A DNA stretch of 64,000 bases from Roseovarius marisflavi (GTDB lineage: Bacteria; Pseudomonadota; Alphaproteobacteria; Rhodobacterales; Rhodobacteraceae): assembly GCF_900142625.1 (NCBI RefSeq), contig NZ_FRBN01000004.1, positions 173,641-237,640 of the forward strand, read 5' to 3'. Of the stretch, positions 37,428 through 46,375 are shown piece by piece (the stretch's first letter is position 1; every line of letters begins with the position of its first letter). Under the pieces are notes generated by a model. It did not search any database, was not told the origin of the DNA, and saw only the letters and a list, made by a program, of their open reading frames with translations. Both the position numbers and the translations under genes were made by a program.

Positions 37428-38237
37428 CTATCCCCAAGAGGACGGTTCCAGCCTGAAAAGCATTGCCAGCTGCTCGTAGACCTCCGGTTCTTTGCTCTTG
37501 AGGGCCACCGGTCTTTCAAAGAAGACTTCAACAGCCACCGCGAAAAACTCTTCCGGCCCTTCTGCCCCGTAGGCGTCGAATACCGTCTTGTGCCCCGCTT
37601 GGATATGTTGAACGTGGCTCTTGTATGCCTTGGCAAAGACGCGCTCCCAGACGGCAAAGCTCTGGCGCCTTTCGAGATTTGGGACACCGTCAGTATGGCC
37701 GGACAGGTCGTCGATTTGGTGGGCGAACTCATGAAATACGACGTTGTGACCGTCCTTATCGTTGGCTGCTCCCTGTCTGGTGTGCGCCCAGGAAAGAACG
37801 ACCGGGCCCCGTGACCAGCTCTCGCCCGTTCGCACCGTTTCGCGTTCCGTGACGACATAGCCATTGTGCTCTGTCTGTCTCGATTTGAAGGCCCCAGGAT
37901 AGATAAGGATCGTGCTGAGGTGCTCGTACCATGTATCGCTATTCATGACGAGCAGGCAGGCTTGGGCAGCTATAGACAGCTGCATTTCCTCGGTTACGTC
38001 CAGCCCGTTACATCCAATGAATTGCACTTGTTTCAGAAAGACGTTGATCCTGCCTTCAAGTTTTCTGCGTAATTCAGACGGAAGTCTCCGCGTCAGAGGG
38101 ACCTGTTCTGTGACAATGGCCCGCTGATCATCTGAAAGCGCAGTCACGAGAAGCTTTGCGCGGATCTGTTGTCTTGACCAGTACCAGTATCCAAATGCGC
38201 CTGCGACGACGATCAGGGGGATAAGAAAAATTGTCAT
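37428..38237 (-). CDS. MtfA-like zinc-dependent peptidase (M90)
   Basis: This is a 269-residue protein with one N-terminal membrane helix (FLIPLIVVAGAFGYWYW). The metallopeptidase motif HEFAHQID lies near residue 168 and a downstream Glu-rich segment (EEFFAVAVEVFFERP) contributes the third ligand, as in MtfA. The E. coli family member is a cytosolic peptidase that interacts with the Mlc repressor; a membrane anchor is a common variant. It is divergent from an ftsH-like gene, and similar peptidases accompany FtsH in transferable stress-tolerance loci. Function in protein quality control is inference. Confidence 0.85.
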   Translation of the reverse strand: MTIFLIPLIVVAGAFGYWYWSRQQIRAKLLVTALSDDQRAIVTEQVPLTRRLPSELRRKLEGRINVFLKQVQFIGCNGLDVTEEMQLSIAAQACLLVMNSDTWYEHLSTILIYPGAFKSRQTEHNGYVVTERETVRTGESWSRGPVVLSWAHTRQGAANDKDGHNVVFHEFAHQIDDLSGHTDGVPNLERRQSFAVWERVFAKAYKSHVQHIQAGHKTVFDAYGAEGPEEFFAVAVEVFFERPVALKSKEPEVYEQLAMLFRLEPSSWG

Positions 38238-38397
38238 GGATGCTGACCTCGTCGAACAGACAAACCCTAGCTCGCCGCAAAGACAAGCGCCATGAGTGTT
38301 TCCCTCAAATCTTCTGTGAAGGCCTTCAAGGGGAGAGGTGTCCTTCAGGGCGTCGTCACGCTGTTGCTGATCTTATTGATTTAGGCACACGCAGATA

Positions 38398-38411
38398 TTG
38401 ACGTCGATCAA
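38398..38411 (+). promoter_or_regulatory. FNR/FixK-like box upstream of ftsH paralogue
   Basis: TTGACGTCGATCAA matches the FNR consensus TTGAT-N4-ATCAA at nine of ten defined positions. It lies 48 bp before the ftsH start codon, a usual distance for activation under low oxygen. Confidence 0.5.
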
Positions 38412-38459
38412 CGACCGCGTTGGCGCCTGCCCGATAGTAATAGTCATATTAGTTTAGCA

Positions 38460-40382
38460 ATGGATGCGATGATCATGCCGCGTGGGGCAGACAGAGATCA
38501 GACGACAGGCCCGATAATGCCGGGCAGCCAGCCATGGCTATGGCTTACGGTCTTTTTGGCCCTTTCAATGCTTTCAAGCTTCTGGTTCGCCTCGTCTGAG
38601 CAGCCATCAATATTGCCATACAGCGATATCAAGCAAATGATCCGGGACGGCGATGTCATGTCTGCCCAGCTGCAGGAACATGCAATTTCCGTTACAACGG
38701 AAGGGGCTGATCCGGAAAGTCCGACAACGTTTCGCTCTGTAACCCCGGCCCAGGGCGATCCTGAATTGTTGCCCCTTCTGGAACAGAGCGGTGCCGTAAT
38801 CAGCGCGAAAGAGCCCCGAGGCGTCTCGATCTTTACCTATATCCTGCCGTGGGTCATGATCCTTGGGGCCTATTTGTTGCTGCAAAGGCGTATGATGGGC
38901 GGCACCGCTGGCGGAATTGGCAGCGGCGGGGTTGGCGCGTTTTTGAGCGGACGGTTTGCCAAGCCAAGCACTCCGACACAAAAGGTGACTTTTGCCGATG
39001 TCGCGGGCCAGGATCAGGCCAAGCGGGAGGTGTCCGAACTTGTGGAGTTTCTGCGCGATCCCGAGCGCTTTCAAAAGGTCGGAGCAGAGGTGCCGCACGG
39101 AGTGCTTTTGGTCGGTCCGCCGGGAACCGGCAAGACACTCCTGGCCAAAGCGCTGGCAGGTGAAGCGGATGTGCCGTTCTTTTCAACGTCCGGTTCGGAA
39201 TTCATTGAAGTTTTCGTAGGCGTCGGCGCAGCCCGCGTACGCAAAATGTTCGAAGCGGCAAGAAAGGCAGCACCCGCTATTATCTTCATCGACGAACTGG
39301 ACAGCATCGGACGCACCCGCGGCACAGGTCTAGGCGGTGGGCACGATGAACGTGAGCAAACGCTGAACCAAATTCTGGCAGAACTTGATGGTTTTGGAGG
39401 ACGCGAAGCCGTGGTGGTTCTCGCTGCGACCAACCGTCCCGATGTTTTGGACCCTGCGCTGCTGCGGCCTGGTCGGTTTGATCGGCACGTCACGCTGAAC
39501 CTCCCCGACAAGAATGCGCGACGCGCAATCCTGAACATACATGCCAGTAGGCTACCGCTGGAGGACTCCAGCGACCTTGATACGATGGCTGCAGGAACGA
39601 CGGGCTTTTCTGGTGCTGATCTGAAAAACCTGCTAAACGAGGCTGCTATCAACGCGGCGCGACGCAATGCCAGCCTGATCACCAGTGATGATCTGGGCGA
39701 GGCCCGCGACAAAGTGATCATGGGAACTGTGCGGTCATTGGCCATCCGACCTGAGGAACACCACCGGCTGGCGGTTCACGAGGCCGGGCATACTGCCGCA
39801 GCCTTTTACACCCCAGATGCCGATCCGCTTTACAAGGTCACCATCATTCCGCGCGGCCACGCCTTGGGCGGAACGCATATGCTGAGCACGGCAGAACGCC
39901 ACACATTGGACGAAACCTATCTGAAGGCGCAGCTTGTCACCCTGCTGGCTGGCCGCGCGGCTGAGCGGCTTTTGATCGGAACAGTGAGTTCGGGTGCCGA
40001 TGATGACATACGTCGTGCTACTGAGTTGGCTCGCTCGATGGTTGCCCGCTGGGGCATGACCGATGAGCTTGGCCCGATTGATCTGCGCCAAAGCGAGGAC
40101 CATCCCTTCCTGGGACAATCCATCGCGCAACCGCGTGGCCATGCCGATGCGACGGCGGCGCAGGTCGATCGGGCTGTGATTGCTGCGCTAAAAAAAGCAG
40201 AAAAACGGGCCTTGGATGTGATTGGCGAGCACAGATCGCAGGTCGAACATCTGATAGAGAGACTTGGAGCGAAAGAGACGCTGGGTTTTGAAGAAATCCA
40301 GCAATGCCTGGACCCTGATAGAGGGGTGACCACTCCGAAGCGGCCCGTCCGATCTTTCAGCAAAATACCTCCGTCAGGGTGA
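38460..40382 (+). CDS. ftsH: FtsH-type ATP-dependent membrane protease (likely accessory paralogue)
   Basis: This 640-residue AAA protease degrades membrane and misfolded proteins. It has membrane helices at about residues 25-45 and 125-142, Walker A GPPGTGKTLLAKA (about 215), Walker B IIFIDELDSIGR, the second region of homology ATNRPDVLDPALLRPGRFD, and the zinc site HEAGH near residue 437. The ruler-like N-terminus (IMPRGADRDQTTGP) and the setting in an accessory region suggest a second copy beside the housekeeping ftsH, which is not in this window. An FNR-like box precedes it and a small membrane gene follows after 7 bp. Confidence 0.92.
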   Translation: MDAMIMPRGADRDQTTGPIMPGSQPWLWLTVFLALSMLSSFWFASSEQPSILPYSDIKQMIRDGDVMSAQLQEHAISVTTEGADPESPTTFRSVTPAQGDPELLPLLEQSGAVISAKEPRGVSIFTYILPWVMILGAYLLLQRRMMGGTAGGIGSGGVGAFLSGRFAKPSTPTQKVTFADVAGQDQAKREVSELVEFLRDPERFQKVGAEVPHGVLLVGPPGTGKTLLAKALAGEADVPFFSTSGSEFIEVFVGVGAARVRKMFEAARKAAPAIIFIDELDSIGRTRGTGLGGGHDEREQTLNQILAELDGFGGREAVVVLAATNRPDVLDPALLRPGRFDRHVTLNLPDKNARRAILNIHASRLPLEDSSDLDTMAAGTTGFSGADLKNLLNEAAINAARRNASLITSDDLGEARDKVIMGTVRSLAIRPEEHHRLAVHEAGHTAAAFYTPDADPLYKVTIIPRGHALGGTHMLSTAERHTLDETYLKAQLVTLLAGRAAERLLIGTVSSGADDDIRRATELARSMVARWGMTDELGPIDLRQSEDHPFLGQSIAQPRGHADATAAQVDRAVIAALKKAEKRALDVIGEHRSQVEHLIERLGAKETLGFEEIQQCLDPDRGVTTPKRPVRSFSKIPPSG

Positions 40383-40389
40383 CCCGGAT

Positions 40390-40800
40390 ATGATAACCCA
40401 CTCTCCCCCAATTGTTCGCTGGGAGTTCATTGGAGCGCTGGTTACCATTCTGGCTGGCTCTGCACTTCATTTTGTTTTTGACTGGACTGGCGGCTGGCGC
40501 CCTGCCGCGATTATCGTGGCAGTAAACGAATCTATCTGGGAACACCTGAAACTCGCATTCTGGCCGGGTCTTTTCTGGGCGCTTTTACCCCAAGAATTTT
40601 CTGAATTAAGTTTGTGGGAACGCTTGGCGATTAAGGGTTTTACTCTTATTACGTCGGCCATTCTGATTGTTGTGATCTTCAAAAGTTACACAGCCATTCT
40701 AGGGCACAACATTTTACTGTTGGACATTGGTACATTTGTTGTGGCGATTGTGGCTGGTCAGGGCGCTTCTGCATGGTTGAATATACACGGGCTTCGCTAG
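40390..40800 (+). CDS. Small integral membrane protein (DUF6512-like)
   Basis: This 136-residue protein has four predicted membrane segments (about 13-30, 55-70, 80-100 and 108-130). A conserved-looking WEHLKLAFWPGLFWAL follows the VNESI turn, and its length and helix order fit the DUF6512 type. It starts 7 bp after ftsH, so it is cotranscribed and may be a membrane partner or substrate of that protease. That partnership is inference from the operon alone. Confidence 0.7.
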   Translation: MITHSPPIVRWEFIGALVTILAGSALHFVFDWTGGWRPAAIIVAVNESIWEHLKLAFWPGLFWALLPQEFSELSLWERLAIKGFTLITSAILIVVIFKSYTAILGHNILLLDIGTFVVAIVAGQGASAWLNIHGLR

Positions 40801-41228
40801 ACGAGCGCATGATCGCTCGCGTGAACCGGTTTATTCAGCCTACCACTTAACGCCCCATGTCGGTGATTATGTGACTGGCCGTTCATTCCGGTTCTTATGA
40901 TTTCAGGACGCACATTCGGATACTCCTGTGCCAAGCGCGGTGAGACAAGTATCCGGTCCGGACGCGAGTGTAGATGCGTGCCGGGGACCTCGAATGTCCA
41001 GTCAGTGCCGGGTGTTAATCGATCCAGCAGGTCGAACGAAAAACCCTGTTTCAGCGGGGCGAGGGCTGACCTGGAAAGCTCATTGCCTAGACCTGGTTCA
41101 TTGAGGTCTCCCACGATCATCCACCGCTCATGTTTTGGATCGTCAAAGCGCATTTCGACAATTTTGCGAACCGCGCGTGCTTCAGCTTCCCGTATGATGT
41201 ACGCCTTGCCGTCTCCGCGACTTCTAGA
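40797..41228 (-). pseudogene. Truncated endonuclease/exonuclease/phosphatase-family protein
   Basis: The open frame (from 41228, no upstream start; first ATG at 41153) reads GKAYIIREAEARAVRKIVEM then RFDDPKHERWMIVGDLNEP, PDRILVSPRL and ends ASDHALV. These are the central and C-terminal motifs of the EEP superfamily (GDxN and SDH). The N-terminal half, with the metal-binding Glu, is missing. It overlaps the small membrane gene end by 4 nt, convergently. This looks like the broken right edge of the accessory region. Confidence 0.7.
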
Positions 41229-41379
41229 TTAAATAACGGACGGTGGTTCCAGCGCTACAGGCCGGTCATGATCTTGTTCTCGTTTGCAGCATCATGCCGC
41301 TGTTGAGATTAAAACACATCTATTCCACCGTTCAGATTTCCCCGGCCACGTCTCACTTTTGCGGAGAGACAGATCTAGC

Positions 41380-42408
41380 TTATTTGGCCTTTCGATATTT
41401 GCCGGGAGAGTGGCCAAAGCGTTCGCGGAAGCATTTGATGAAAACAACCGGTGAGGTAAAACCCGAGGCGACGGCTATTTCTGTCACGCTCATATCGGTT
41501 TCGCGCAAAAGACTACGGCCGCGGTCGAGTCTCAGGTCGCGAAAGAACCTGTAGGGGGTTTTGTCGAGATATTTCACGAATAGCCGTTCCATTTGTCGGC
41601 GTGAACATCCTGCGGCATCTGCCAAATCTTCCATCGCCGTTGGCGTTTCAATATTGGCTTGCATCAGCTTGATTGCGCGGACCAGTAAAGGGTTGCGGCT
41701 TTCGATTGCATTGCTGATCGACGTGCGCTGAGGGGATCGCTCGCTGCGGCGCTGAGCGTAAAGGCACATGTCGGCGACCAGATTGGCAAAAGGTTGGCCG
41801 TAATCGTCTTCGATAATCTCAAGCATCATGTCGGTTGCACCCACGCCGCCGCCACAGGTGAAAATCCTGCCATCCACCTCATATGTGTTGCTGGTCACCT
41901 CCACCTCGGGAAACTTTTCGTGAAAGGCGGGTTGGTTTTCCCAGTGCAATGTAGCCTTGCGACCTGCGAGCAAACCAGCCTGCGCCAAAGCAATTGCGCC
42001 GGTGCAAATGCCGCCAACACGACCACCAAAGCGGGCATGCTGGCGTAGGACCGCCTGCAATTCCTTATGGCCCTCGGCATTGCGCACAGTGCCGCCGCAG
42101 ACCACGAGATCGGTATCGCGCGCGCTCGGGCTTAGCGACTCATCGACATTCACCGAAATCCCGCAAGAACTGGTTGCCGCGGCGCCATCCTGCGAGGACA
42201 CAGTCCAGCGATAGAGCGGGCGCTGTGCCAGTTGGTTGGCGATCCTCAGAGGATCAAGCGCTGCGCTGAACGCCAGAAGGGTGAACTCGGGGAGCAGGTG
42301 AAAGGCGAAATGCCGCGCGGATTTGGTTGTCTCTACAGCAAAGTAAGCCGCGCCTTGCGGAATAATGGCCTCGCGGCGCTTTTCGGTGTCATTCGCCTGG
42401 CAGGACAT
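41380..42408 (-). CDS. GlxA-family AraC-type transcriptional regulator
   Basis: This 342-residue regulator has an N-terminal DJ-1/PfpI-like domain (about 30-210), with the elbow GGICTGAIALAQAG and the HWENQPAFHEKFP region. A C-terminal AraC-type double helix-turn-helix follows (DLADAAGCSRRQMERLFVKY; ETDMSVTEIAVASGFTSPVV). Related proteins such as GbdR sense quaternary amines and other small nitrogen compounds. Its ATG lies inside the 3' end of potA (20-nt overlap), so it belongs to the creatininase-transporter operon. It is therefore a likely creatinine/creatine-responsive activator; that ligand is inference. Confidence 0.9.
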   Translation of the reverse strand: MSCQANDTEKRREAIIPQGAAYFAVETTKSARHFAFHLLPEFTLLAFSAALDPLRIANQLAQRPLYRWTVSSQDGAAATSSCGISVNVDESLSPSARDTDLVVCGGTVRNAEGHKELQAVLRQHARFGGRVGGICTGAIALAQAGLLAGRKATLHWENQPAFHEKFPEVEVTSNTYEVDGRIFTCGGGVGATDMMLEIIEDDYGQPFANLVADMCLYAQRRSERSPQRTSISNAIESRNPLLVRAIKLMQANIETPTAMEDLADAAGCSRRQMERLFVKYLDKTPYRFFRDLRLDRGRSLLRETDMSVTEIAVASGFTSPVVFIKCFRERFGHSPGKYRKAK

Positions 42409-43489
42409 GACAGCTATGAGACTCCCAATGCAGATTCAGGGTGCTCCCCGGATGCAGATTTACCGAAGTCAGTTCAACATGACTTTTCTGCACCTTCAAC
42501 TCTTCTCCTGTCTCTGTCTCTAGAAATACAATGGCAGTGGCACCGACGAACTCCTCGCCCACCACCTTGGCCCGGATACCTGGCGTGTCGCCCCCCCCGG
42601 GGCTGATATGCATGTTCTCGGCGCTGACGGTAAAGGTTACCGCGTCTCCCAGAGATTTCGCGGGCGCATTGCTAGCAGTGACCGCAAAGCGGCCATGAAC
42701 AGTCTCGACCAGCCAATCGTCACCTGATTTCTCTACCAGGCGTCCAGTGAAGATATTGGAAGAACCGAGGAATTCGGCCACGAACCGATTGCGCGGCGCG
42801 TGATAGATTTCCTGGGGCGACCCGATCTGCTCGATCTTGCCCCGGCTCATGATCACCACCCGATCCGCCATTGAAAATGCCTCGGACATGGAGTGAGTGA
42901 CATAGACAAAGGTGATGCCAAGGTCTTTTTGCAGGCTCGACAGAACCGCCTGCATCCGTACCTTGAGATGCGCGTCAAGCGCCGAGAGTGGTTCATCAAG
43001 GAGCAATATCTTGGGTTCGGTCACTAGGGCGCGTGCAAGGGCCACGCGCTGCCTTTGACCGCCTGAAAGTTGCGAGATGTTGCGGTCGGCGAATTCGAGA
43101 ATCTGCATCTTGTCGAGCCAGTTGCGCGCCCGGGCGATACGCTCGGTCTTGCCCACGCCGCGCATCTTCAGGCTGAATTCGACGTTTTCCTGCACCGTGA
43201 GGAAGGGGAAAAGCGCAAGGCTCTGCCAGACCATCGGCGTGTCGCGGTCCCATGTGGCCTTGCCGTTCACCCGCTCGCCATCGAGCCATATATCGCCCTC
43301 GGTTGGATCATCCAATCCCGCCAGCATCCTGAGGGTGGTTGTCTTGCCACACCCCGATGAGCCCATGATCGCCAGAAACTCGCCGCGCCCGATCTCGAAA
43401 TCGACCCGCTCCACGGCGGTGAAAGTGCCGAATTGCTTGACGACCCCATCAAGCTTGACGATGGCGTCGGTGTTCATGTGCATGGTCAT
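42389..43489 (-). CDS. potA: ABC transporter ATPase (PotA-like) of the creatinine cluster
   Basis: This 366-residue ATPase has Walker A GSSGCGKTTTLRMLAG, signature LSGGQRQRVALARAL and Walker B ILLLDEPLSALDAH. A C-terminal TOBE-type regulatory domain (about 280-360) is typical of polyamine/iron-type importers. It starts at an ATGA overlap with the preceding permease. Sequence resembles PotA, but linkage to creatininase and creatinase suggests the substrate is creatinine or creatine rather than spermidine. The symbol reflects family only. Confidence 0.85.
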   Translation of the reverse strand: MTMHMNTDAIVKLDGVVKQFGTFTAVERVDFEIGRGEFLAIMGSSGCGKTTTLRMLAGLDDPTEGDIWLDGERVNGKATWDRDTPMVWQSLALFPFLTVQENVEFSLKMRGVGKTERIARARNWLDKMQILEFADRNISQLSGGQRQRVALARALVTEPKILLLDEPLSALDAHLKVRMQAVLSSLQKDLGITFVYVTHSMSEAFSMADRVVIMSRGKIEQIGSPQEIYHAPRNRFVAEFLGSSNIFTGRLVEKSGDDWLVETVHGRFAVTASNAPAKSLGDAVTFTVSAENMHISPGGGDTPGIRAKVVGEEFVGATAIVFLETETGEELKVQKSHVELTSVNLHPGSTLNLHWESHSCHVLPGE

Positions 43490-44286
43490 GACTTATCCTT
43501 TGACGAATTGCGCAAGAGCATCTGCGCCAGAATGATCAGTGTGATGGAACTAACGAAGGCCAGAGAGCCGATTGCGTTGATGCGCGGGCTGACCTGTCCC
43601 TGAAGAAAGCCGAGGATTTTTACCGGCAGGGTTTCATTGAGGCCCGATACGAACCAAGCGACCGCGAATTCATCGAAGGACACAGCCATAGTGATGAAGA
43701 GCGCGGCAAAAAGTGCTGGCTTGGTGAAGGGAATGATCACGTGGCGCAAGGTGGCCCATTCGTTGCCACCAAGGTTCCACGAGGCGGCCTCAAGATCGGG
43801 GTCCATCTGCGACAGGCGCAGGCGAATGATGGCCATGGCAAAGGGGCTGCACATCACGCCATGAGCGATGATGATCGAGATCGTGCTGCCCGACAGGTTT
43901 ACCCGAGACAGGAACGCCAGCATTGCCAGCCCCATGATTACCACCGGGATGGTCGGCGGCAAAAGGGCGAGGGCGAGGTATATGTTCTTTCCGAAAAAGT
44001 TGTATCGAAAATCGGTGTAGGCCCCGCCAAAACCCAGCACCGTGGCAATCACCGCCACAATGAGCCCGACGACGACGGTGTTGAAGAATCCGGCCCAGAC
44101 GAACGGATCCTCCCAGATCAGGCGATACCACTCGGTCGAGAAATGCCCCAGGGGGAGCGAGGGAAAGCGATCCGAGTTGAGCGAGAACACGAAGCTGCCG
44201 AGGATCGGCGCGAAGATAAAGATCACGCAGGCCGCGATGTGCAGTTTCAGGGCCGCGTTGATCAGGCGATTGCGGTTGCCGGTCAT
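43486..44286 (-). CDS. potC: ABC transporter permease (PotC-like)
   Basis: This 266-residue inner-membrane permease has six hydrophobic segments. The cytoplasmic coupling loop EAASWNLGGNEWATLRHVIIP carries the EAA motif of binding-protein-dependent permeases. The ATG at 44286 overlaps the potB-like stop (AAATGA). It is the second permease of the importer encoded with creatininase, with the substrate inferred from the neighbours. Confidence 0.87.
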   Translation of the reverse strand: MTGNRNRLINAALKLHIAACVIFIFAPILGSFVFSLNSDRFPSLPLGHFSTEWYRLIWEDPFVWAGFFNTVVVGLIVAVIATVLGFGGAYTDFRYNFFGKNIYLALALLPPTIPVVIMGLAMLAFLSRVNLSGSTISIIIAHGVMCSPFAMAIIRLRLSQMDPDLEAASWNLGGNEWATLRHVIIPFTKPALFAALFITMAVSFDEFAVAWFVSGLNETLPVKILGFLQGQVSPRINAIGSLAFVSSITLIILAQMLLRNSSKDKS

Positions 44287-45131
44287 TTGCCGCGCTCCTT
44301 GTAGGCATAAGTGATGGCGCCGAAGGCCACGGTGAGCAGCGTGCCGATCATCATTAGCGCGACGACGGCGGCGCGGGGCCATTGCTGCCCGGATTTTGTG
44401 ATATCGGTGATCATGATCGAGAGCGTCGGCGGGTTGCCTCCGCCCAGGTAAAGCGGGCTCACGAAATCGCCGAACGAGAGGATGAAGGCGAACAGCGCCG
44501 CAATCACAAGCCCCACGCGTGCCGAGGGCACGATCACCGCCAGCACCGTGCGCAGCCGTCCGCAGCGCAAGTTATGCGCAGCCTCGACAAAATCTCGGTT
44601 GACGAAATTGAGGCTGAACACCTGAAGCAGGATCACCAGCGGCAGGCAGAGCGTGACCATTCCCACCAGCGTGCCAAAGGTGGTGTTAAGCATTAGGAAC
44701 GGCCCAATTCCGAACATGTCCAGGAATGCGTTGATAATTCCCGCATCCGACAGAAACACCTGAAGCGAATAAACCCGCACCAGATAGCTGGTGAAAAAGG
44801 GAATGATCAGGACGAAGACCAGCCATTGCTTGGCCCTCTCCGAGAGCTTGAATGAAATCGCATAGGCAGCGGGAAAGGCGATGGCGCTGGTCAATGCCGC
44901 CGACGCCGTGGCGAGCATTGCGGTGCGCGCATAGGCATCCCAAAAGGTGCCACGCGTCAGGATGCGGTCCCAGTTGCCGAAATTCAGGTCCGGTGTCATC
45001 TGGAAATTGCGTACCGTCCAGAAGCTGATTGCCACGAGGAAGATCAGCGGAAAGAGGAAGAAGGCCACCTGCCAGATCAAGAGCGGCAGGGACAAAACAA
45101 GAGAAAAGAGACTGGGGCGGGATCGGGTCAT
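44283..45131 (-). CDS. potB: ABC transporter permease (PotB-like)
   Basis: This 282-residue permease has six membrane segments and the EAA-type loop VEAAHNLRCGRLRTVLAVIVP. The ATG at 45131 (MTRSRPSLFS) is favoured because the frame upstream overlaps potD leader sequence without a good ribosome-binding site. It is coupled to potC by a 4-nt overlap and follows the binding-protein gene after 74 bp. Confidence 0.87.
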   Translation of the reverse strand: MTRSRPSLFSLVLSLPLLIWQVAFFLFPLIFLVAISFWTVRNFQMTPDLNFGNWDRILTRGTFWDAYARTAMLATASAALTSAIAFPAAYAISFKLSERAKQWLVFVLIIPFFTSYLVRVYSLQVFLSDAGIINAFLDMFGIGPFLMLNTTFGTLVGMVTLCLPLVILLQVFSLNFVNRDFVEAAHNLRCGRLRTVLAVIVPSARVGLVIAALFAFILSFGDFVSPLYLGGGNPPTLSIMITDITKSGQQWPRAAVVALMMIGTLLTVAFGAITYAYKERGK

Positions 45132-45205
45132 GTTATGCGGCTTTCTCGGAGGCAGGAGCGGATGCGCCGGGGTCTGGGAGATGAAAGACCCCGGCAAGGC
45201 CCGCG

Positions 45206-46324
45206 TCAGGCGCCCTTGTAGTCGGACCAGAAGTCGTTCCAGTCCTCAAGGCTCTGTTGCACGGGCAGTTGGCGGTACTTGATACGCCCCTCGCGGATCA
45301 TATCCATGGCATTGTGTTGACCCAGAACCATGTTCTGGCGCTTTGCCTCTGCGGGGTTGGTGGCGTTGAGCACTTCCCAGCCCTTTTTGCTTGGAACAAG
45401 CGCCGGATAGGCGGCCATATCGGCAGATTTTGCCTGGCCGTCGGGCGACGTGATCCACTGGATCCACTTGCGGGCCATCTCGTGAGTGCGCGAACCCTTG
45501 CCGATCGAGAAGGATTCGGTCCATTGCAGCCCGCCTTCTTCGGGGATCGTGGTGCGCACCTTTGCGCCGTTCTTTTCCAGAACGCCGGTGATCCAGTCGC
45601 CGATCCCGCCAAAGGCAACCATCTGTCCGTCATTGAGCGACGAGAAGGTTCCGCCATAGTCAAAAAAGCCGCCAACCTGTCCGCGAAGGGCCATGGTCGC
45701 CTCCTGCACCTTTTCCCAGGCCGCCTCGTCGATGTCATAAGGCGAGGGGTTGCCGACTGCGAGACTCATCTGGCCCAGGTTTGGAAGGTGCCAGTCAAAG
45801 TGGCCCAGCTTGCCGGTGACGCGCGCATCGGAGAATACGCCGTAGCTTGACGCGTCCTTCTCACTCAGCACGTCGGTGTTATGGGCGATGCCGAGAAAGC
45901 CGAACCGCGTGATCACCGAATACAGCTTGTCGTCCTGCCAGTGACCGGGGAATTTCTGGAACTCGGGGTAGAAATCGTCAAACGCGTAATCCGCCGGATC
46001 GAGCTGCTCGATATAGCCAGCGGCGTTCAGCTGTTGGACATACTCGGCATCCGACAGGATCAGGTCATAGGTGCCAGCGGGCGATTGCGCGATCAGGCCC
46101 AGCATGTTGTCGCCGCCGGTATAGTATTTCGGTGTGAACTTCACGTTGTTGGCGTCTTCGAACTCTGCGACGATATCGGGCTCTGCATGGCCATACCATG
46201 CCAGCATTGACAGGTTGACGGTCTGGGCTGCGGCGCGGATCGACAGGAAGGGAGTGGCCAGCGCTGCGCCAGCGGTCATCTGAAGCAGTTGGCGGCGGGT
46301 CGGGGCGTGCGTGGTCTTGGTCAT
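45206..46324 (-). CDS. potD: Periplasmic substrate-binding protein (PotD-like)
   Basis: This 372-residue exported protein has an N-terminal signal with a twin-arginine-like TRRQLLQM motif, followed by AGAALATPFLSIRAAA, so export by Tat or Sec is possible. The mature part has the SBP_bac_8-like fold start MLAWYGHAEPDIVAEFE. An AAGGAG site supports the ATG at 46324. It lies 51 bp downstream of creatininase on the same strand. Creatinine or creatine is therefore the most economical ligand guess. Confidence 0.85.
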   Translation of the reverse strand: MTKTTHAPTRRQLLQMTAGAALATPFLSIRAAAQTVNLSMLAWYGHAEPDIVAEFEDANNVKFTPKYYTGGDNMLGLIAQSPAGTYDLILSDAEYVQQLNAAGYIEQLDPADYAFDDFYPEFQKFPGHWQDDKLYSVITRFGFLGIAHNTDVLSEKDASSYGVFSDARVTGKLGHFDWHLPNLGQMSLAVGNPSPYDIDEAAWEKVQEATMALRGQVGGFFDYGGTFSSLNDGQMVAFGGIGDWITGVLEKNGAKVRTTIPEEGGLQWTESFSIGKGSRTHEMARKWIQWITSPDGQAKSADMAAYPALVPSKKGWEVLNATNPAEAKRQNMVLGQHNAMDMIREGRIKYRQLPVQQSLEDWNDFWSDYKGA

Positions 46325-46375
46325 GGATATCTCCTTGGTGGTCAAAACGGTTTTTGTTCTTGGTCTCTCAACGCC

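Noticed and set aside
33987..41379. A repeated tRNA-Met 3' end as the far attachment site of an island
   Set aside because: No second copy of the T-arm/acceptor sequence was found by eye, so island boundaries remain uncertain.
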